From: Mycolicibacterium sp.
Lineage (GTDB): Bacteria > Actinomycetota > Actinomycetes > Mycobacteriales > Mycobacteriaceae
Direction: 5' to 3'
Assembly (NCBI RefSeq): GCF_017853185.1
Contig: NZ_JAFMJZ010000005.1
Coordinates: forward strand, 1 to 54,849
Length of the DNA stretch: 54,849 nt
Shown here: in pieces, positions 1-8,825 of the stretch
Layout: each line of letters opens with the position of its first letter
Numbering within the stretch: the stretch's first letter is position 1
Program-made: the position numbers and the translations under genes
The notes under the pieces: model-generated
Databases searched by the model: none
Told to the model about the DNA's origin: nothing
What the model saw: only the letters and a program-made list of their open reading frames with translations

Positions 1-67
1 GACGGGACTCGAACCCGCGACCTCCGCCGTGACAGGGCGGCGCGCTAACCGACTGCGCCACAGGGCC
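1..67 (-). tRNA. tRNA-Asp (GTC), 3' end cut off by window edge
   Basis: Read on the minus strand from 67, this is a tRNA body with a GGCCCTG acceptor 5' strand, a D-loop with GGTTAGCGC, an anticodon arm CCGCC/GGCGG around loop CTGTCAC (anticodon GTC) and a TTCGAGTCC T-loop. The 3' acceptor strand lies beyond the window start, so the gene is partial. It heads a small cluster with tRNA-Glu on the same strand. Confidence 0.95.
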
Positions 68-98
68 TTGATGCCACTCCGCGTTGCCGCGACGTGCG

Positions 99-171
99 TA
101 CCCCCTACGGGATTCGAACCCGCGCTACCGCCTTGAAAGGGCGGCGTCCTAGGCCGCTAGACGAAGGGGGC
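99..171 (-). tRNA. tRNA-Glu (TTC)
   Basis: On the minus strand the acceptor GCCCCCT pairs with AGGGGGT (one G-U pair). The anticodon arm CCGCC/GGCGG encloses loop CTTTCAA, giving anticodon TTC, and the T-loop is TTCGAAT. The length is 73 nt. No CCA is encoded. It is co-oriented with tRNA-Asp, 31 nt away, so the two are probably one transcript. Confidence 0.96.
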
Positions 172-293
172 CTGAGCCGAATCTCCGGGGAACTCACATT
201 CGCTGCAAGCTTGGAGCCTCCACAGCTTAGGGCACGGCTACGGCAATCCCCAAACCAGGTTCCCCATTCGGGGTCAGTATCCTTGAACCGCAT

Positions 294-366
294 GCCCCTA
301 TAGCTCAGTCGGTAGAGCTACGGACTTTTAATCCGCAGGTCCCAGGTTCGAGCCCTGGTGGGGGCA
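294..366 (+). tRNA. tRNA-Lys (TTT)
   Basis: The sequence starts GCCCCTATAGCTCAG and has a D-loop with GGTAGAGC, anticodon loop CTTTTAA (anticodon TTT), T-loop TTCGAGC and acceptor 3' strand ending GGGGGCA. It is 73 nt long and has no encoded CCA. It is divergent from the Asp/Glu pair. The 122 nt between them contain no gene I can recognise. Confidence 0.96.
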
Positions 367-390
367 CCGAGATACCAACGCCGCGGGCGT

Positions 391-408
391 CCGGGGCTTA
401 GCCCCCGG
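391..408. terminator. candidate bidirectional hairpin between tRNA-Lys and the secreted protein gene
   Basis: CCGGGGC, TTA and GCCCCCGG form a GC-rich stem with a 3-nt loop spanning the stop codon of the minus-strand gene. It also lies 25 nt after tRNA-Lys. There is no T-tract, as is common for mycobacterial terminators, so the call is tentative. Confidence 0.35.
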
Positions 409-844
409 AGCCGCCGGCTGCCGCCTGAGCCGCGGCTTCCTGCTCGGCCTGGGCCGCCGCCTGCTCCTCCTGAGCCTTCTGCACGGCCGCGTCGTAGGCG
501 GCCTTACCCTCCGGGCTGGCGTGCGAGTTACCGGGCACACCGGCCAGGGCGAAGCTGTAGTTGCAGTTCAGATCCAGCAGCACCCTGCCGCCGGGGTTGT
601 TGCCGCTGGAGTCCAGGAAGCTGGCGCTGTGCGACCCGGTGACCATGCACGCCCCGGTCGGCAGGAAGCTGCCCACCTTGGTGGCGATGATGGCGGTCGC
701 ACCGCTCTGGCTGATGGCGGTGGCGGCGTCGTTGTAGGTCATGCCCTTGTACTCGTTGATGGCCGCGGCCGAGCCGGACCCGAACAACGCGAACAGCGCG
801 GCCGCGCCTCCGGCGGCCACCACACTGCGGGTCGACTTCTTCAC
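398..844 (-). CDS. small exported protein, function unknown
   Basis: The product is 148 aa and starts V(M)KKSTRSVVAAGGAAALFALFGSGSAAA, a classical Sec signal peptide. The mature part has two cysteines (in GACMV and DLNCNY) that could form a disulfide. The C-terminal third is an Ala/Gln/Glu-rich low-complexity, probably helical tail ending in Gly/Ser. I chose the GTG at 844 because GGAAGG lies 8 nt upstream and the signal peptide then begins with KK. An in-frame ATG at 877 would add 11 residues with no clear ribosome site. I recognise it only as the type of small secreted protein common in mycobacteria and assign no function. It is divergent from desA1. Confidence 0.75.
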   Translation of the reverse strand: MKKSTRSVVAAGGAAALFALFGSGSAAAINEYKGMTYNDAATAISQSGATAIIATKVGSFLPTGACMVTGSHSASFLDSSGNNPGGRVLLDLNCNYSFALAGVPGNSHASPEGKAAYDAAVQKAQEEQAAAQAEQEAAAQAAAGGSGG

Positions 845-903
845 CGCGCCTACCTTCCACCTGCCCATAACCGACATGCCTGTGTATCGCTGCCAACGAT
901 ACC

Positions 904-915
904 GCTGTTAACAGC
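904..915. promoter_or_regulatory. perfect 12-bp palindrome in the divergent desA1 / secreted-protein promoter region
   Basis: GCTGTTAACAGC is a perfect inverted repeat in the 177-bp gap between the GTG at 844 and the desA1 ATG at 1022. Its form fits an operator for a dimeric repressor. From general knowledge, desA1 in mycobacteria is repressed by the TetR-type regulator MadR. I cannot confirm here that this is its site. Confidence 0.4.
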
Positions 916-1021
916 CCCGCGTGGAGTGGAGGCGAAACGCCGACAACCGTCGAGAACTTGAATGTCACCGGCAGACACAGATATATTGGTGCAACCACGA
1001 GGTACAGATATCGGAGGACCC

Positions 1022-2017
1022 ATGTCCCAAGACCTGCCCAACGTCGACCTGCTGCGTGAGCTTGAACCCGTCGCGGAGAAGCTGATCAACCGGCACATGT
1101 CGATGTTCAAGGAGTGGAACCCGCACGACTACGTCCCCTGGAAAGAGGGCAAGAACTACTACGCGCTCGGCGGCCAGGACTGGGATCCCGATCAGGCCAA
1201 GCTCTCCGAGGTGGCCCGGGTCGCGATGATCCAGAACCTGCTCACTGAGGACAACCTGCCCTCGTATCACCGCGAGATCGCGATGAACTTCTCGATGGAC
1301 GGGCCGTGGGGCTACTGGGTCAACCGCTGGACCGCCGAGGAGAACCGGCACGGTATCTCCATGCGCGACTACCTGGTCGTCACCCGCAACGCCGATCCGG
1401 TCGAACTCGAGGAACTGCGACTGGAGCAGATGACTCGCGGCTTCTCCCCCGGCCAGAACCAGCAGGGTGATCTGTTCGCCGAGAACCTGTTCGACTCGGT
1501 GATGTACGTCAGCTTCCAGGAGCTGGCCACCCGCGTCTCGCACCGCAACACCGGCAAGGCGTGCAACGACCCGGTGGCCGAGCAGCTGCTGGCGCGGATC
1601 TCCCACGACGAGAACCTGCACATGATCTTCTACCGCGACGTCAGCGCGGCCGGCCTGGACATCGCCCCCAACCAGGCGATCAAGTCGGTGCACCGGATCC
1701 TGAAGAACTTCAAGATGCCCGGCTACACCGTTCCGGACTTCCGCCGCAAGGCCGTCATCATCGCGATGGGCGGCGTCTACGACCCGCGCATCCACCTGAA
1801 CGACGTGGTGATGCCGGTGCTGAAGAAGTGGCGGATCTTCGAGCGCGAGGACTTCACCGGTGAGGGCGCCTTCCTGCGCGACGACCTGGCGAAGCTGATC
1901 GCGGAACTCGAGGAGACCTGCGACAAGTTCGACGAGGCCAAGGCGCGCAAGCTCGAGCGCGACGCCAAGCTGGCCGAGAAGCGGGCCGGTAAGTCGCTGG
2001 CCGGGGCAGCCTCATAG
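1022..2017 (+). CDS. desA1: acyl-[acyl-carrier-protein] desaturase DesA1
   Basis: The 331-aa product is a soluble ferritin-like di-iron desaturase that introduces a double bond into long ACP-bound acyl chains, a step feeding mycolic acid synthesis. The two metal-ligand motifs are visible: EENRH at about residues 106-110 and DENLH at about 196-200. The rest (for example NPHDY, LGGQDWDPDQ, SFQELATRVSHRNTGKAC) matches M. tuberculosis DesA1 as I remember it, and the length is close to the ~338 aa of that protein. The ATG at 1022 was chosen because CGGAGG lies just upstream. An in-frame GTG/ATG near 962 lacks a ribosome site and adds a non-conserved leader. The neighbouring dus gene follows directly, as in M. 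tuberculosis (Rv0824c-Rv0823c). Confidence 0.95.
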   Translation: MSQDLPNVDLLRELEPVAEKLINRHMSMFKEWNPHDYVPWKEGKNYYALGGQDWDPDQAKLSEVARVAMIQNLLTEDNLPSYHREIAMNFSMDGPWGYWVNRWTAEENRHGISMRDYLVVTRNADPVELEELRLEQMTRGFSPGQNQQGDLFAENLFDSVMYVSFQELATRVSHRNTGKACNDPVAEQLLARISHDENLHMIFYRDVSAAGLDIAPNQAIKSVHRILKNFKMPGYTVPDFRRKAVIIAMGGVYDPRIHLNDVVMPVLKKWRIFEREDFTGEGAFLRDDLAKLIAELEETCDKFDEAKARKLERDAKLAEKRAGKSLAGAAS

Positions 2018-2085
2018 GTTCTGCAACGCAAGCACCTGCAACCGGGCTGCGGATCGGGTCACTGACCCTCCGCAGCCCGGTTGTC

Positions 2086-3183
2086 TTGGCGCCCATGGCC
2101 GGGGTGACCAACGTCGCTTTCCGGACGCTGTGCCGGGAGCTGGAACTCGCCCGTGCCGGCACGGTCAGCGGTCTCTACGTCTGCGAGATGGTCACCGCGC
2201 GGGCCCTGGTCGAACGCCACCCGGTCACCATGCACATGACGACGTTCGGGGCCGAGGAGTCTCCGCGGTCACTGCAGCTCTACACCGTCGACCCGGCGAC
2301 CACCTACGCCGCCGCGAAGATGATCGTCGAGGAGAACCTCGCCGACCACATCGACATGAACTTCGGCTGCCCGGTGCCCAAGGTGACCCGCCGGGGCGGC
2401 GGGGCGGCCCTGCCCTACAAGCGAAAGCTGTTCGGCCAGATCGTCGCTGCCGCGGTGCGCGCTGCCGAGGGCACCCCGGTCCCGGTGACGGTGAAGTTCC
2501 GCATCGGCATCGACGACGCCCACCACACCCATCTGGAGGCCGGCCGGATCGCCGAGCAGGAGGGCGCGGCCGCAGTGGCACTGCACGCCCGCACCGCCGC
2601 CCAGCGCTACTCGGGTTCGGCCGACTGGAGCCAGATCGCCCGGCTCAAGGAAACCGTCACCAGCATCCCGGTGCTGGGCAACGGTGACATCTTCGACGCC
2701 GATGACGCGCTGACGATGATGGCGGACACCGGCTGCGACGGCGTGGTGATCGGACGCGGCTGCCTGGGCCGGCCCTGGCTGTTCGCCGAACTGTCCGCGG
2801 CCTTCAACGGCGCCCCCGCACTCACCCCACCCACCCTGGGCGAAGTGGCCGACATCATCCGCCGGCACGGGGCGCTGCTGACCGACCACTTCGGCGAGGA
2901 CAAGGCCATGCGGGACATCCGCAAGCACATCGCCTGGTACCTGCACGGTTTCCCGGCCGGTTCCGACCTGCGCCGGGGGCTGGCCCTGGTCAAGACCCGG
3001 GATGAACTGGACCGCCTGCTCGACGAGTTGGACCGCGACGTGCCCTTCCCGCCCGCCGGCGCCGGACCGCGCGGGCGGCAGGGGTCGGCGGCCTCGGTGT
3101 CCCTGCCCGAGGGCTGGCTGAACGATCCCGACGACTGCACGGTCCCATTCGGGGCGGAGGACGCCGGCGGCTCCGGTGGTTGA
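2086..3183 (+). CDS. dus: tRNA-dihydrouridine synthase (DusB/Nifr3 type); true start probably upstream
   Basis: This is an FMN-dependent TIM-barrel enzyme that reduces uridine to dihydrouridine in tRNA D-loops. Visible family signatures are LAPMAGVTN at the N-terminus, MNFGCPVPKV with the catalytic Cys, followed by RRGGGAAL, then KFRIGID, LHARTAAQRYSG and a GNGDI phosphate-binding strand. The coordinates give the first canonical start (TTG 2086). However, the frame is open back to 1993 and encodes LRIGSLTLRSPVV directly before LAPMAG, which is the expected first strand of the barrel. No ATG, GTG or TTG lies upstream in that open stretch. A non-standard start (ATA 2014, ACG 2026 or CTG 2047) or a sequence error must be considered. 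The C-terminal ~40 residues are Gly/Pro-rich and not part of the fold. Confidence 0.88.
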   Translation: MAPMAGVTNVAFRTLCRELELARAGTVSGLYVCEMVTARALVERHPVTMHMTTFGAEESPRSLQLYTVDPATTYAAAKMIVEENLADHIDMNFGCPVPKVTRRGGGAALPYKRKLFGQIVAAAVRAAEGTPVPVTVKFRIGIDDAHHTHLEAGRIAEQEGAAAVALHARTAAQRYSGSADWSQIARLKETVTSIPVLGNGDIFDADDALTMMADTGCDGVVIGRGCLGRPWLFAELSAAFNGAPALTPPTLGEVADIIRRHGALLTDHFGEDKAMRDIRKHIAWYLHGFPAGSDLRRGLALVKTRDELDRLLDELDRDVPFPPAGAGPRGRQGSAASVSLPEGWLNDPDDCTVPFGAEDAGGSGG

Positions 3184-3340
3184 GGTCCTCCACCGCTAGC
3201 CAGCTCTCAGGTTGGGTCAGTAACATAAGGCCGCTGATAGCGGGCCCGGCGTCCGCGCGGTGCCCAGGACCTGGCACTACTGCGTCGCGGCGCATCAATG
3301 CGGCCGCGAGATCCACCGAGTCGGAGGCTGCTGGAGGACT

Positions 3341-5266
3341 ATGCGCGACGGCGACGACGGCGACCCACGTCCGGCCTCCGGCCGGACGCCGGGGGACCGT
3401 GCGCCGTCACAGGGGTCCGGACATCACACCGAGGGGATCGCGGTCTCCGAACTGATCGCCAAGCTGACCGGCAGCCCGCAGATCAATCCGTCGACCCGGC
3501 GCAGCGCCGACGTCCCGTCCGACGATCCCGACAAGACCACCCCGATCCCGCGGGCCGGTGGCGGCGAACTTCCGGATCTGGCGGCCCTGGCCCGGGCCCG
3601 GCGGCCCCTGGTCGCCGACCCGAATCCCGCTGGTGTGCCGGCCCCGCGCGCGTCCAGTCCGCGCCGCCGGTCGGTGGTCATCGCCACCCGGGTGGCGGTG
3701 GCGTTGGTCGCGGTCTGCGCACTGGCCCTCACCGGCGCCGCGTGGCAGTGGCAGAGCGCCAAGAACAAACTGCTGAACACCATCGCCGCACTGGATCCCA
3801 ACTCCAGCGATATCCGCGACCCCAGTGCCCAACAGGGCGACGAGAACTTCCTCATCATCGGGGTGGACAGCCGGATCGGTGCGAACGCCGAGATGGGCGC
3901 CGGTGACACCACCCTCGCCGAGGGCGCCCGCTCCGACACCATCATGCTGGTCAACATTCCCGCCAGCCGGAAAAGGGTTGTGGCGGTGTCCTTTCCGCGC
4001 GATCTGGCGATCACGCCGATGAGATGCCAGGCCTGGAACGCCGAGACCGGCAAGTACGGCCCGGTGTATGACAAGAACAGCGGCGAATGGAGCGACAACG
4101 AGCGACTGACCGGCACCAAACTGAATTCGGCGTACGCATTCGGCGGGCCCAAGTGTCTGGTGAAGGTGATCCAGAGAATCTCGGGCCTGGCGATCAACCG
4201 CTTCATGGCAGTGGACTTCGCCGGCTTCGCCACCATGGTCGACGCGCTCGGCGGTGTCGAGGTCTGCAGCACCACTCCACTGGAGGACGCCGAACTCGGA
4301 ACCGTCCTGGCCACCGCCGGCCGGCAGAAGGTGGACGGCGCCACCGCGCTCAACTACGTGCGGGCCCGCTCGGTGACCACCGAGGACAACGGCGACTACG
4401 GCCGTATCAAACGCCAGCAGCTGTTCCTGTCCTCACTGCTGCGATCGCTGATCTCCACCGAGACCCTGTTCGACCTCGGCAAGCTCAATGACGTCGTCAA
4501 CATGTTCATCGAGGACAGCTACGTGGACAACGTCAAGACCCGTGACCTCGTCGGGCTCGGGCAGTCGCTGCAGGGTATGAGTGCCGGCCGGATCACCTTC
4601 GTCACGCTGCCGACCACCGGTGTCGCCGATGAGGAAGGCAACGAGGTGCCGCGCACCGAGGACATCCGGGCGCTGTTCGACGCGATCATCGAAGACAAGC
4701 CGCTGCCCGGTGAGAACGACCGCAACGAGACGCTCAGCCCGCTGACGGCGGCCACCATGACCGGCGGCGCCACCACGACGGCGCCGTCCGCGGAAGCCAC
4801 CGAGACCGCCGACCCGGCCGCTTCGACGGACACGGTGACCGAGGAGGTCAAGGCGGTCGCCGCCGACCCGCGCGACGTCACCGTCCAGGTCGCCAACGGG
4901 ACCGAAACCGCCGGGCTCTCCGTCACCGCCACCGGAGAGTTCGAGTTGTACGGGTTCGACGCCCTCGAACCCGACCGCAGCTCCGACTGGGGAACCGTGA
5001 GCACCACGACGGTGTACTACTCGCTGGGCAACGAGCAGGCCGCCGCGACGGTGGCGGCCACCCTGCCGGGCGCGCACATCGAACGGATCAGCGGTCTCGG
5101 CGAGACCGTCCAGGTGGTACTCGGCCCGGAGTTCACCACGGTGAAATACCCACAGGCCAGTGGCACGTCGCTGACCATGTCGGTCACCCACGTAGGGAGC
5201 AGCACCCCGACGAAGCTGCCGTCGGACCTCACCGTCACCAACGGCGCCGACATCAGCTGTGAGTGA
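3341..5266 (+). CDS. LytR-CpsA-Psr (LCP) family cell-wall glycopolymer ligase with C-terminal LytR_C domain
   Basis: The 641-aa product corresponds in position to Rv0822c. A ~100-residue polar cytoplasmic N-terminus is followed by one membrane segment (VVIATRVAVALVAVCALALTGAAW) and an extracytoplasmic LCP domain. Its hallmarks are FLIIGVDSR, GARSDTIMLVNIP, VVAVSFPRDL, KLNSAYAFGG and the arginine-rich YVRARS...DYGRIKRQQ stretch. A Ser/Thr/Pro/Ala-rich linker leads to a LytR_C domain (DVTVQVANGTETAGLS to VQVVLGPEF). Family enzymes transfer undecaprenyl-linked polymers, in mycobacteria arabinogalactan, onto peptidoglycan. Whether this paralogue does so is inferred. The ATG at 3341 has TGGAGG upstream. 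An earlier in-frame start at 3260 has none. Confidence 0.9.
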   Translation: MRDGDDGDPRPASGRTPGDRAPSQGSGHHTEGIAVSELIAKLTGSPQINPSTRRSADVPSDDPDKTTPIPRAGGGELPDLAALARARRPLVADPNPAGVPAPRASSPRRRSVVIATRVAVALVAVCALALTGAAWQWQSAKNKLLNTIAALDPNSSDIRDPSAQQGDENFLIIGVDSRIGANAEMGAGDTTLAEGARSDTIMLVNIPASRKRVVAVSFPRDLAITPMRCQAWNAETGKYGPVYDKNSGEWSDNERLTGTKLNSAYAFGGPKCLVKVIQRISGLAINRFMAVDFAGFATMVDALGGVEVCSTTPLEDAELGTVLATAGRQKVDGATALNYVRARSVTTEDNGDYGRIKRQQLFLSSLLRSLISTETLFDLGKLNDVVNMFIEDSYVDNVKTRDLVGLGQSLQGMSAGRITFVTLPTTGVADEEGNEVPRTEDIRALFDAIIEDKPLPGENDRNETLSPLTAATMTGGATTTAPSAEATETADPAASTDTVTEEVKAVAADPRDVTVQVANGTETAGLSVTATGEFELYGFDALEPDRSSDWGTVSTTTVYYSLGNEQAAATVAATLPGAHIERISGLGETVQVVLGPEFTTVKYPQASGTSLTMSVTHVGSSTPTKLPSDLTVTNGADISCE

Positions 5267-5271
5267 GCTGG

Positions 5272-5289
5272 ATTCACCCGCCGTTCAGT
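5272..5289 (+). promoter_or_regulatory. candidate PHO box (RegX3/PhoB-type) upstream of phoU
   Basis: ATTCACC (5272-5278), 4 nt, then GTTCAGT (5283-5289) form an imperfect direct repeat with an 11-bp period. This matches the GTTCACC-N4-GTTCACC layout of actinobacterial phosphate boxes. It lies about 33 bp upstream of the TAGTCT -10 element of phoU, a suitable position for an OmpR-family activator. The match is weaker than in the pstS promoter. Confidence 0.5.
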
Positions 5290-5321
5290 TTCCGTAGGCC
5301 CGTCGGACACGACCCGGCACG

Positions 5322-5334
5322 TAGTCTGGTCCGA
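5322..5334 (+). promoter_or_regulatory. phoU promoter -10 with leaderless start
   Basis: TAGTCT (5322-5327) is a TANNNT -10 box six nt before the phoU ATG at 5334. No Shine-Dalgarno is present. The spacing implies that transcription begins at or next to the start codon, giving a leaderless mRNA. Confidence 0.55.
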
Positions 5335-6002
5335 TGCGGACCGCGTACCACGAACAGCTCGATGCACTGACCAATCAACTGGCCGAGATGTGCCGGATGA
5401 GTGGGATCGCGATGGAACGCGCCACCCAGGCCCTGCTGCAGGCCGATCTGGTGCTCGCCGAGCAGGTGATCGGGGACCACGAGAAGATCTCGGCGGCCAG
5501 CGCCCGCGCTGAGGAGGCGGCCTTCGTCCTGCTGGCGCTACAGGCGCCGGTGGCCGGTGATCTGCGGGCGATCGTCAGCTCCATCCAGATGGTGGCCGAC
5601 GTCGAGCGGATGGGCGCTCTCGCGCTGCACGTCGCCAAGATCGCCCGCCGACGCCATCCCCAGCACGCGCTGCCGGAGGAGGTCAACGGTTACTTCGCCG
5701 AAATGGGCCGTCTCGCAGTCGATTTGGCGAACAGCGCACGCGATGTGCTGATCTCCCGCGATCCGGAGGAAGCCATGCGGATTCGTCACGACGACGACGC
5801 GATGGACGATCTGCACCGCCACCTGTTCAGCGTGATGATGGACCGGGAATGGAAACACGGTGTGGCCGCCGCTGTCGATGTGACGCTGTTGGGCCGGTTC
5901 TACGAGCGCTTCGCCGACCACGCGGTGGAGATTTCCCGCCGGGTCATCTTCCAGGTCACCGGACACCTGCCGACCGAAGACGACGTGACGCCGACCCCGT
6001 AG
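5334..6002 (+). CDS. phoU: phosphate transport system regulator PhoU (PhoY2-like)
   Basis: The 222-aa product is all-helical with the two PhoU repeats: [20 protein letters not shown] to [11 protein letters not shown], and [16 protein letters not shown] to VIFQVTGHL. The acidic metal-binding type motifs [14 protein letters not shown] and [16 protein letters not shown] are present, one per repeat. In mycobacteria, PhoU-family proteins keep the SenX3-RegX3 phosphate response off when phosphate is sufficient and affect persister formation, working with the Pst transporter. It converges on pstB, so the regulator and its transporter operon face each other tail to tail. The gene appears leaderless. 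Confidence 0.95.
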   Translation: MRTAYHEQLDALTNQLAEMCRMSGIAMERATQALLQADLVLAEQVIGDHEKISAASARAEEAAFVLLALQAPVAGDLRAIVSSIQMVADVERMGALALHVAKIARRRHPQHALPEEVNGYFAEMGRLAVDLANSARDVLISRDPEEAMRIRHDDDAMDDLHRHLFSVMMDREWKHGVAAAVDVTLLGRFYERFADHAVEISRRVIFQVTGHLPTEDDVTPTP

Positions 6003-6032
6003 GGATTCGGCGCCTGAGGATTCGGCGCCTGA
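6003..6032 (+). repeat. perfect 15-bp tandem duplication between phoU and pstB
   Basis: GGATTCGGCGCCTGA occurs twice head to tail (6003-6017 and 6018-6032) directly after the phoU stop codon. Each unit contains the GGCGCC palindrome. It fills nearly all of the 33-bp convergent gap. It looks like a slippage duplication, perhaps of a terminator arm. Confidence 0.85.
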
Positions 6033-6035
6033 CGA

Positions 6036-6812
6036 TCAGCCGAAGCGGCCGGAGATGTAGTCCTCGGTCGCCTTCTTGCTGGGGTTGGAGAAGATCCTGC
6101 CGGTGTCGTCGACCTCGACCAGCCGGCCGGGTTTGCCGGCCGCCTCGAGGTTGAAGAAGGCGGTCTGATCGCTCACCCGCGCGGCCTGCTGCATGTTGTG
6201 GGTCACGATGACGATGGTGAAGTCGCGCTTGAGTTCGGAGATCAGATCCTCGATCGCCAGCGTCGAGATGGGATCCAGCGCCGAGCACGGTTCGTCCATC
6301 AACAGCACGTCGGGTTGAACGGCGATCGCGCGCGCGATGCACAGTCGCTGCTGTTGACCGCCGGAGAGGCCACCGCCCGGTTTGTCCAGACGGTCCTTCA
6401 CCTCATTCCACAGATTCGCGCCGCGCAGCGACCGCTCCGCCGTCTCGTCGAGCAGCTTGCGGTTGCGGACGCCCTGCAGTTTCAGACCGGCCACCACGTT
6501 GTCCCGAATCGACATGGTGGGAAAGGGATTCGGACGCTGGAAGACCATGCCGATGGTCTTGCGTACCGACACCGGATCGATGTCCGGGGCGTAGATGTCC
6601 TCGCCGTCGAGCAGCACCGAACCCTCGACGCGGGCGCCGGGAATCACCTCGTGCATCCGGTTCAGGGTGCGCAGCACGGTGGACTTGCCGCATCCCGACG
6701 GGCCGATGAACGCAGTGACGCTGCGCGGGGGAATCGCCAGTGTCACGTCCGCCACGGCATGGAAGGCACCGTAGAAGACGTTCAGGTCCTTCAGGTCGAT
6801 TCTCTTTGCCAC
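6036..6812 (-). CDS. pstB: phosphate ABC transporter ATP-binding protein PstB
   Basis: The 258-aa product has the usual length for PstB. It hydrolyses ATP to drive phosphate import through PstA-PstC. Walker A is GPSGCGKST (residues 37-45), the ABC signature is [14 protein letters not shown], Walker B is [13 protein letters not shown] and the switch His is in [10 protein letters not shown]. The GTG at 6812 ([12 protein letters not shown]) was chosen because it gives the standard N-terminus, with AGGA upstream. It starts 8 nt after the pstA stop. It is the last gene of pstSCAB and corresponds in position to M. tuberculosis phoT (Rv0820). Confidence 0.96.
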   Translation of the reverse strand: MAKRIDLKDLNVFYGAFHAVADVTLAIPPRSVTAFIGPSGCGKSTVLRTLNRMHEVIPGARVEGSVLLDGEDIYAPDIDPVSVRKTIGMVFQRPNPFPTMSIRDNVVAGLKLQGVRNRKLLDETAERSLRGANLWNEVKDRLDKPGGGLSGGQQQRLCIARAIAVQPDVLLMDEPCSALDPISTLAIEDLISELKRDFTIVIVTHNMQQAARVSDQTAFFNLEAAGKPGRLVEVDDTGRIFSNPSKKATEDYISGRFG

Positions 6813-6820
6813 GGTTGGTC

Positions 6821-7735
6821 CTAAACCTTTTTGGGGGCGAAGAACTTCGCCAGTAGGCGCGCGCCGATGTTGAGCACCGCGATGAGCAGGATGAGGGTGA
6901 GCGCGGCCCCCCAAAGCCGTTCGGTGGGAACCGGATTGGCGCCGGCGCCAGCTGAGGTCTGGTCGTACATCATCCCCGGCAGCGATCCCATGAATCCGCT
7001 GAACATGTTGAAGTTCATCGACTGGGAGTAACCCACCAGGATCAGCAGCGGCGCGGTCTCCCCCATGACGCGGGCCAGTGCCAGCATGACGCCGGTGACG
7101 ATGCCGCCCAGCGCGGTGGGGATCACGATGCGCAGGATGGTCTTCCACTTCGGCACCCCGAGTGCATAACTGGCCTCGCGCAGGTCCATCGGGACGATGC
7201 GCAGCATCTCCTCGGTCGAGCGCACGATCACCGGGATCATCAGCAGCACCAATGCGAGTGACACCGCGAAACCGGACCGCGCAAACCCCAGCGTCGCGAC
7301 CCACAGCGCGTAGATGAACAGTGCCGCCACGATGGAGGGCACCCCGGTGAGGATGTCCACCATGAAGGTGGCGACCTTGCCGAGCCGTGTCCCGCCGCCG
7401 TACTCCACCAGATAGATGCCGACGAACACACCGATCGGAATCGAGATCACCGCGCAGACCAGGCCTTGCAGGACAGTGCCCACCAGAGCGTGGTACGCGC
7501 CGCCGCCGGCCGCGAAGGCCGTCATCCCGGACTGTGAATTGGTCCACCAGGTCGAGTCCAGCACGACCTTGACACCCTTGGAGAGCACTGAGTAAAGCAC
7601 CCACAGCAGCGGCACGACCGCAACGAGCACCGACAGCGTGACGAGTGCTGTCGCGGTTCGGTCCACCACTTTCCGGCGGACGCTGACGGCCTTGAAGGTG
7701 GCCGGCTTGACCGGGACCTGAAGTGTCGATGTCAT
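6821..7735 (-). CDS. pstA: phosphate ABC transporter permease PstA
   Basis: The 304-aa inner-membrane protein has about six hydrophobic segments, starting with [19 protein letters not shown]. It carries the ABC permease EAA-type loop near [25 protein letters not shown], which docks onto PstB. The large loop with [15 protein letters not shown] is typical of PstA. The ATG at 7735 overlaps the pstC stop by 4 nt (ATGA), so translation is probably coupled. A longer in-frame reading up to 7909 runs through pstC in another frame and was discarded. Confidence 0.96.
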   Translation of the reverse strand: MTSTLQVPVKPATFKAVSVRRKVVDRTATALVTLSVLVAVVPLLWVLYSVLSKGVKVVLDSTWWTNSQSGMTAFAAGGGAYHALVGTVLQGLVCAVISIPIGVFVGIYLVEYGGGTRLGKVATFMVDILTGVPSIVAALFIYALWVATLGFARSGFAVSLALVLLMIPVIVRSTEEMLRIVPMDLREASYALGVPKWKTILRIVIPTALGGIVTGVMLALARVMGETAPLLILVGYSQSMNFNMFSGFMGSLPGMMYDQTSAGAGANPVPTERLWGAALTLILLIAVLNIGARLLAKFFAPKKV

Positions 7736-8799
7736 GCCCGTCCCCGCCCCGCAACCGCGGCACGGGCAGCGGAGTTCACCACGAAGGTCAAAACGAACAG
7801 CACCAGGCCGGCCGCGATGTAGGCGCCGGCCTTGTACTGGTCGTTGAATTCCGATGCCGCAGCGGCGATCTTGCTGGCGAAGGTGTAGCCGGCGTCGAAG
7901 ACCGACCAACCGAAGGCCTTCTGCGTGCCGCGCAGGATGATCAGCAGCGCGATGGTCTCACCCAGTGCGCGCCCCAGACCGAGCATGGCACCGCTGATGT
8001 AGCCCGACATCCCGAACGGCAGCACGGTGGTTTTGACCACCTCCCACCGGGTGGCGCCCAACGCAAGTGCCGCCTCGATCTGACCCAGTGGAGTCTGGGC
8101 GAACACCTCCCTGGACACCGCGGTGATGATCGGCAGGATCATCACCGCCAGCACGATGCCGGCGGTGAAGATGGTGCCACCGCCGGCCACCGAGGCGTTT
8201 CCGGTGGAGAACAGGAACATCCAGTCGAGATGGGCGTTGAGCCACAGCGCGAACGGCTTGATCACCGGCGCGAGCACGTACAGGCCCCAGACGCCGTAGA
8301 TGATCGACGGCACCGCGGCCAGCAGATCCACCATGTACCCCAGTGGGCCGGCCACCCGGCGGGGGGCATACCGGGTCAGGAAGATCGCGATCCCCAAGGC
8401 GACCGGCATCGCGAGAACGAGGGCGAACAACGAGACGAACACGGTGACCTGAAGCAGATCGAGGATGCCGAACCGCATGTGTGCGGTGTCGGTGGTGACC
8501 CAGTTGCCGCCGTAGGTGAAGAAGTTCGCCTCGTTGCGCGCCAGCGCCGGAACCGCGCGCCACAGCAGGAACAGGCCGATGGCGGCGATGAGCGCGATGA
8601 TCAGGATGGCCGACCCCTGGGCGAGCCCCCGGAAGGCCCGGTCCCCGAGCCGCGCCTTCGCGCGGCCCGAGGGATCGGTCGGGATGGCCGGAGCCTCCGG
8701 GATCGGTTGGGCGAGGACCTCAGCTGAGCCCGCCGTCACCGGGTCAGGCAGGTCTTCGGTCACGTCCATCCCATCCGTGATGTCTCGTTCTATGGTCAC
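7732..8799 (-). CDS. pstC: phosphate ABC transporter permease PstC
   Basis: The 355-aa membrane protein has a ~60-residue polar N-terminus followed by about six membrane segments ([43 protein letters not shown] and others). It has [16 protein letters not shown] and the EAA-type loop [23 protein letters not shown]. The start is GTG at 8799, with AGAGGG about 9 nt upstream. It follows pstS by 26 nt and overlaps pstA by 4 nt. Confidence 0.95.
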   Translation of the reverse strand: MTIERDITDGMDVTEDLPDPVTAGSAEVLAQPIPEAPAIPTDPSGRAKARLGDRAFRGLAQGSAILIIALIAAIGLFLLWRAVPALARNEANFFTYGGNWVTTDTAHMRFGILDLLQVTVFVSLFALVLAMPVALGIAIFLTRYAPRRVAGPLGYMVDLLAAVPSIIYGVWGLYVLAPVIKPFALWLNAHLDWMFLFSTGNASVAGGGTIFTAGIVLAVMILPIITAVSREVFAQTPLGQIEAALALGATRWEVVKTTVLPFGMSGYISGAMLGLGRALGETIALLIILRGTQKAFGWSVFDAGYTFASKIAAAASEFNDQYKAGAYIAAGLVLFVLTFVVNSAARAAVAGRGRA

Positions 8800-8825
8800 C
8801 GCCGTCGGCCCTCTGCGTCAGGTAA

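Noticed and set aside
172..293. Small ORFs over and between the tRNA genes (94-303 plus strand, 105-293 minus strand)
   Set aside because: They overlap tRNA bodies and have no coding support.
6813..7763. Extension of pstB up to 7763
   Set aside because: This part is pstA read in another frame; the conserved PstB N-terminus starts at 6812.
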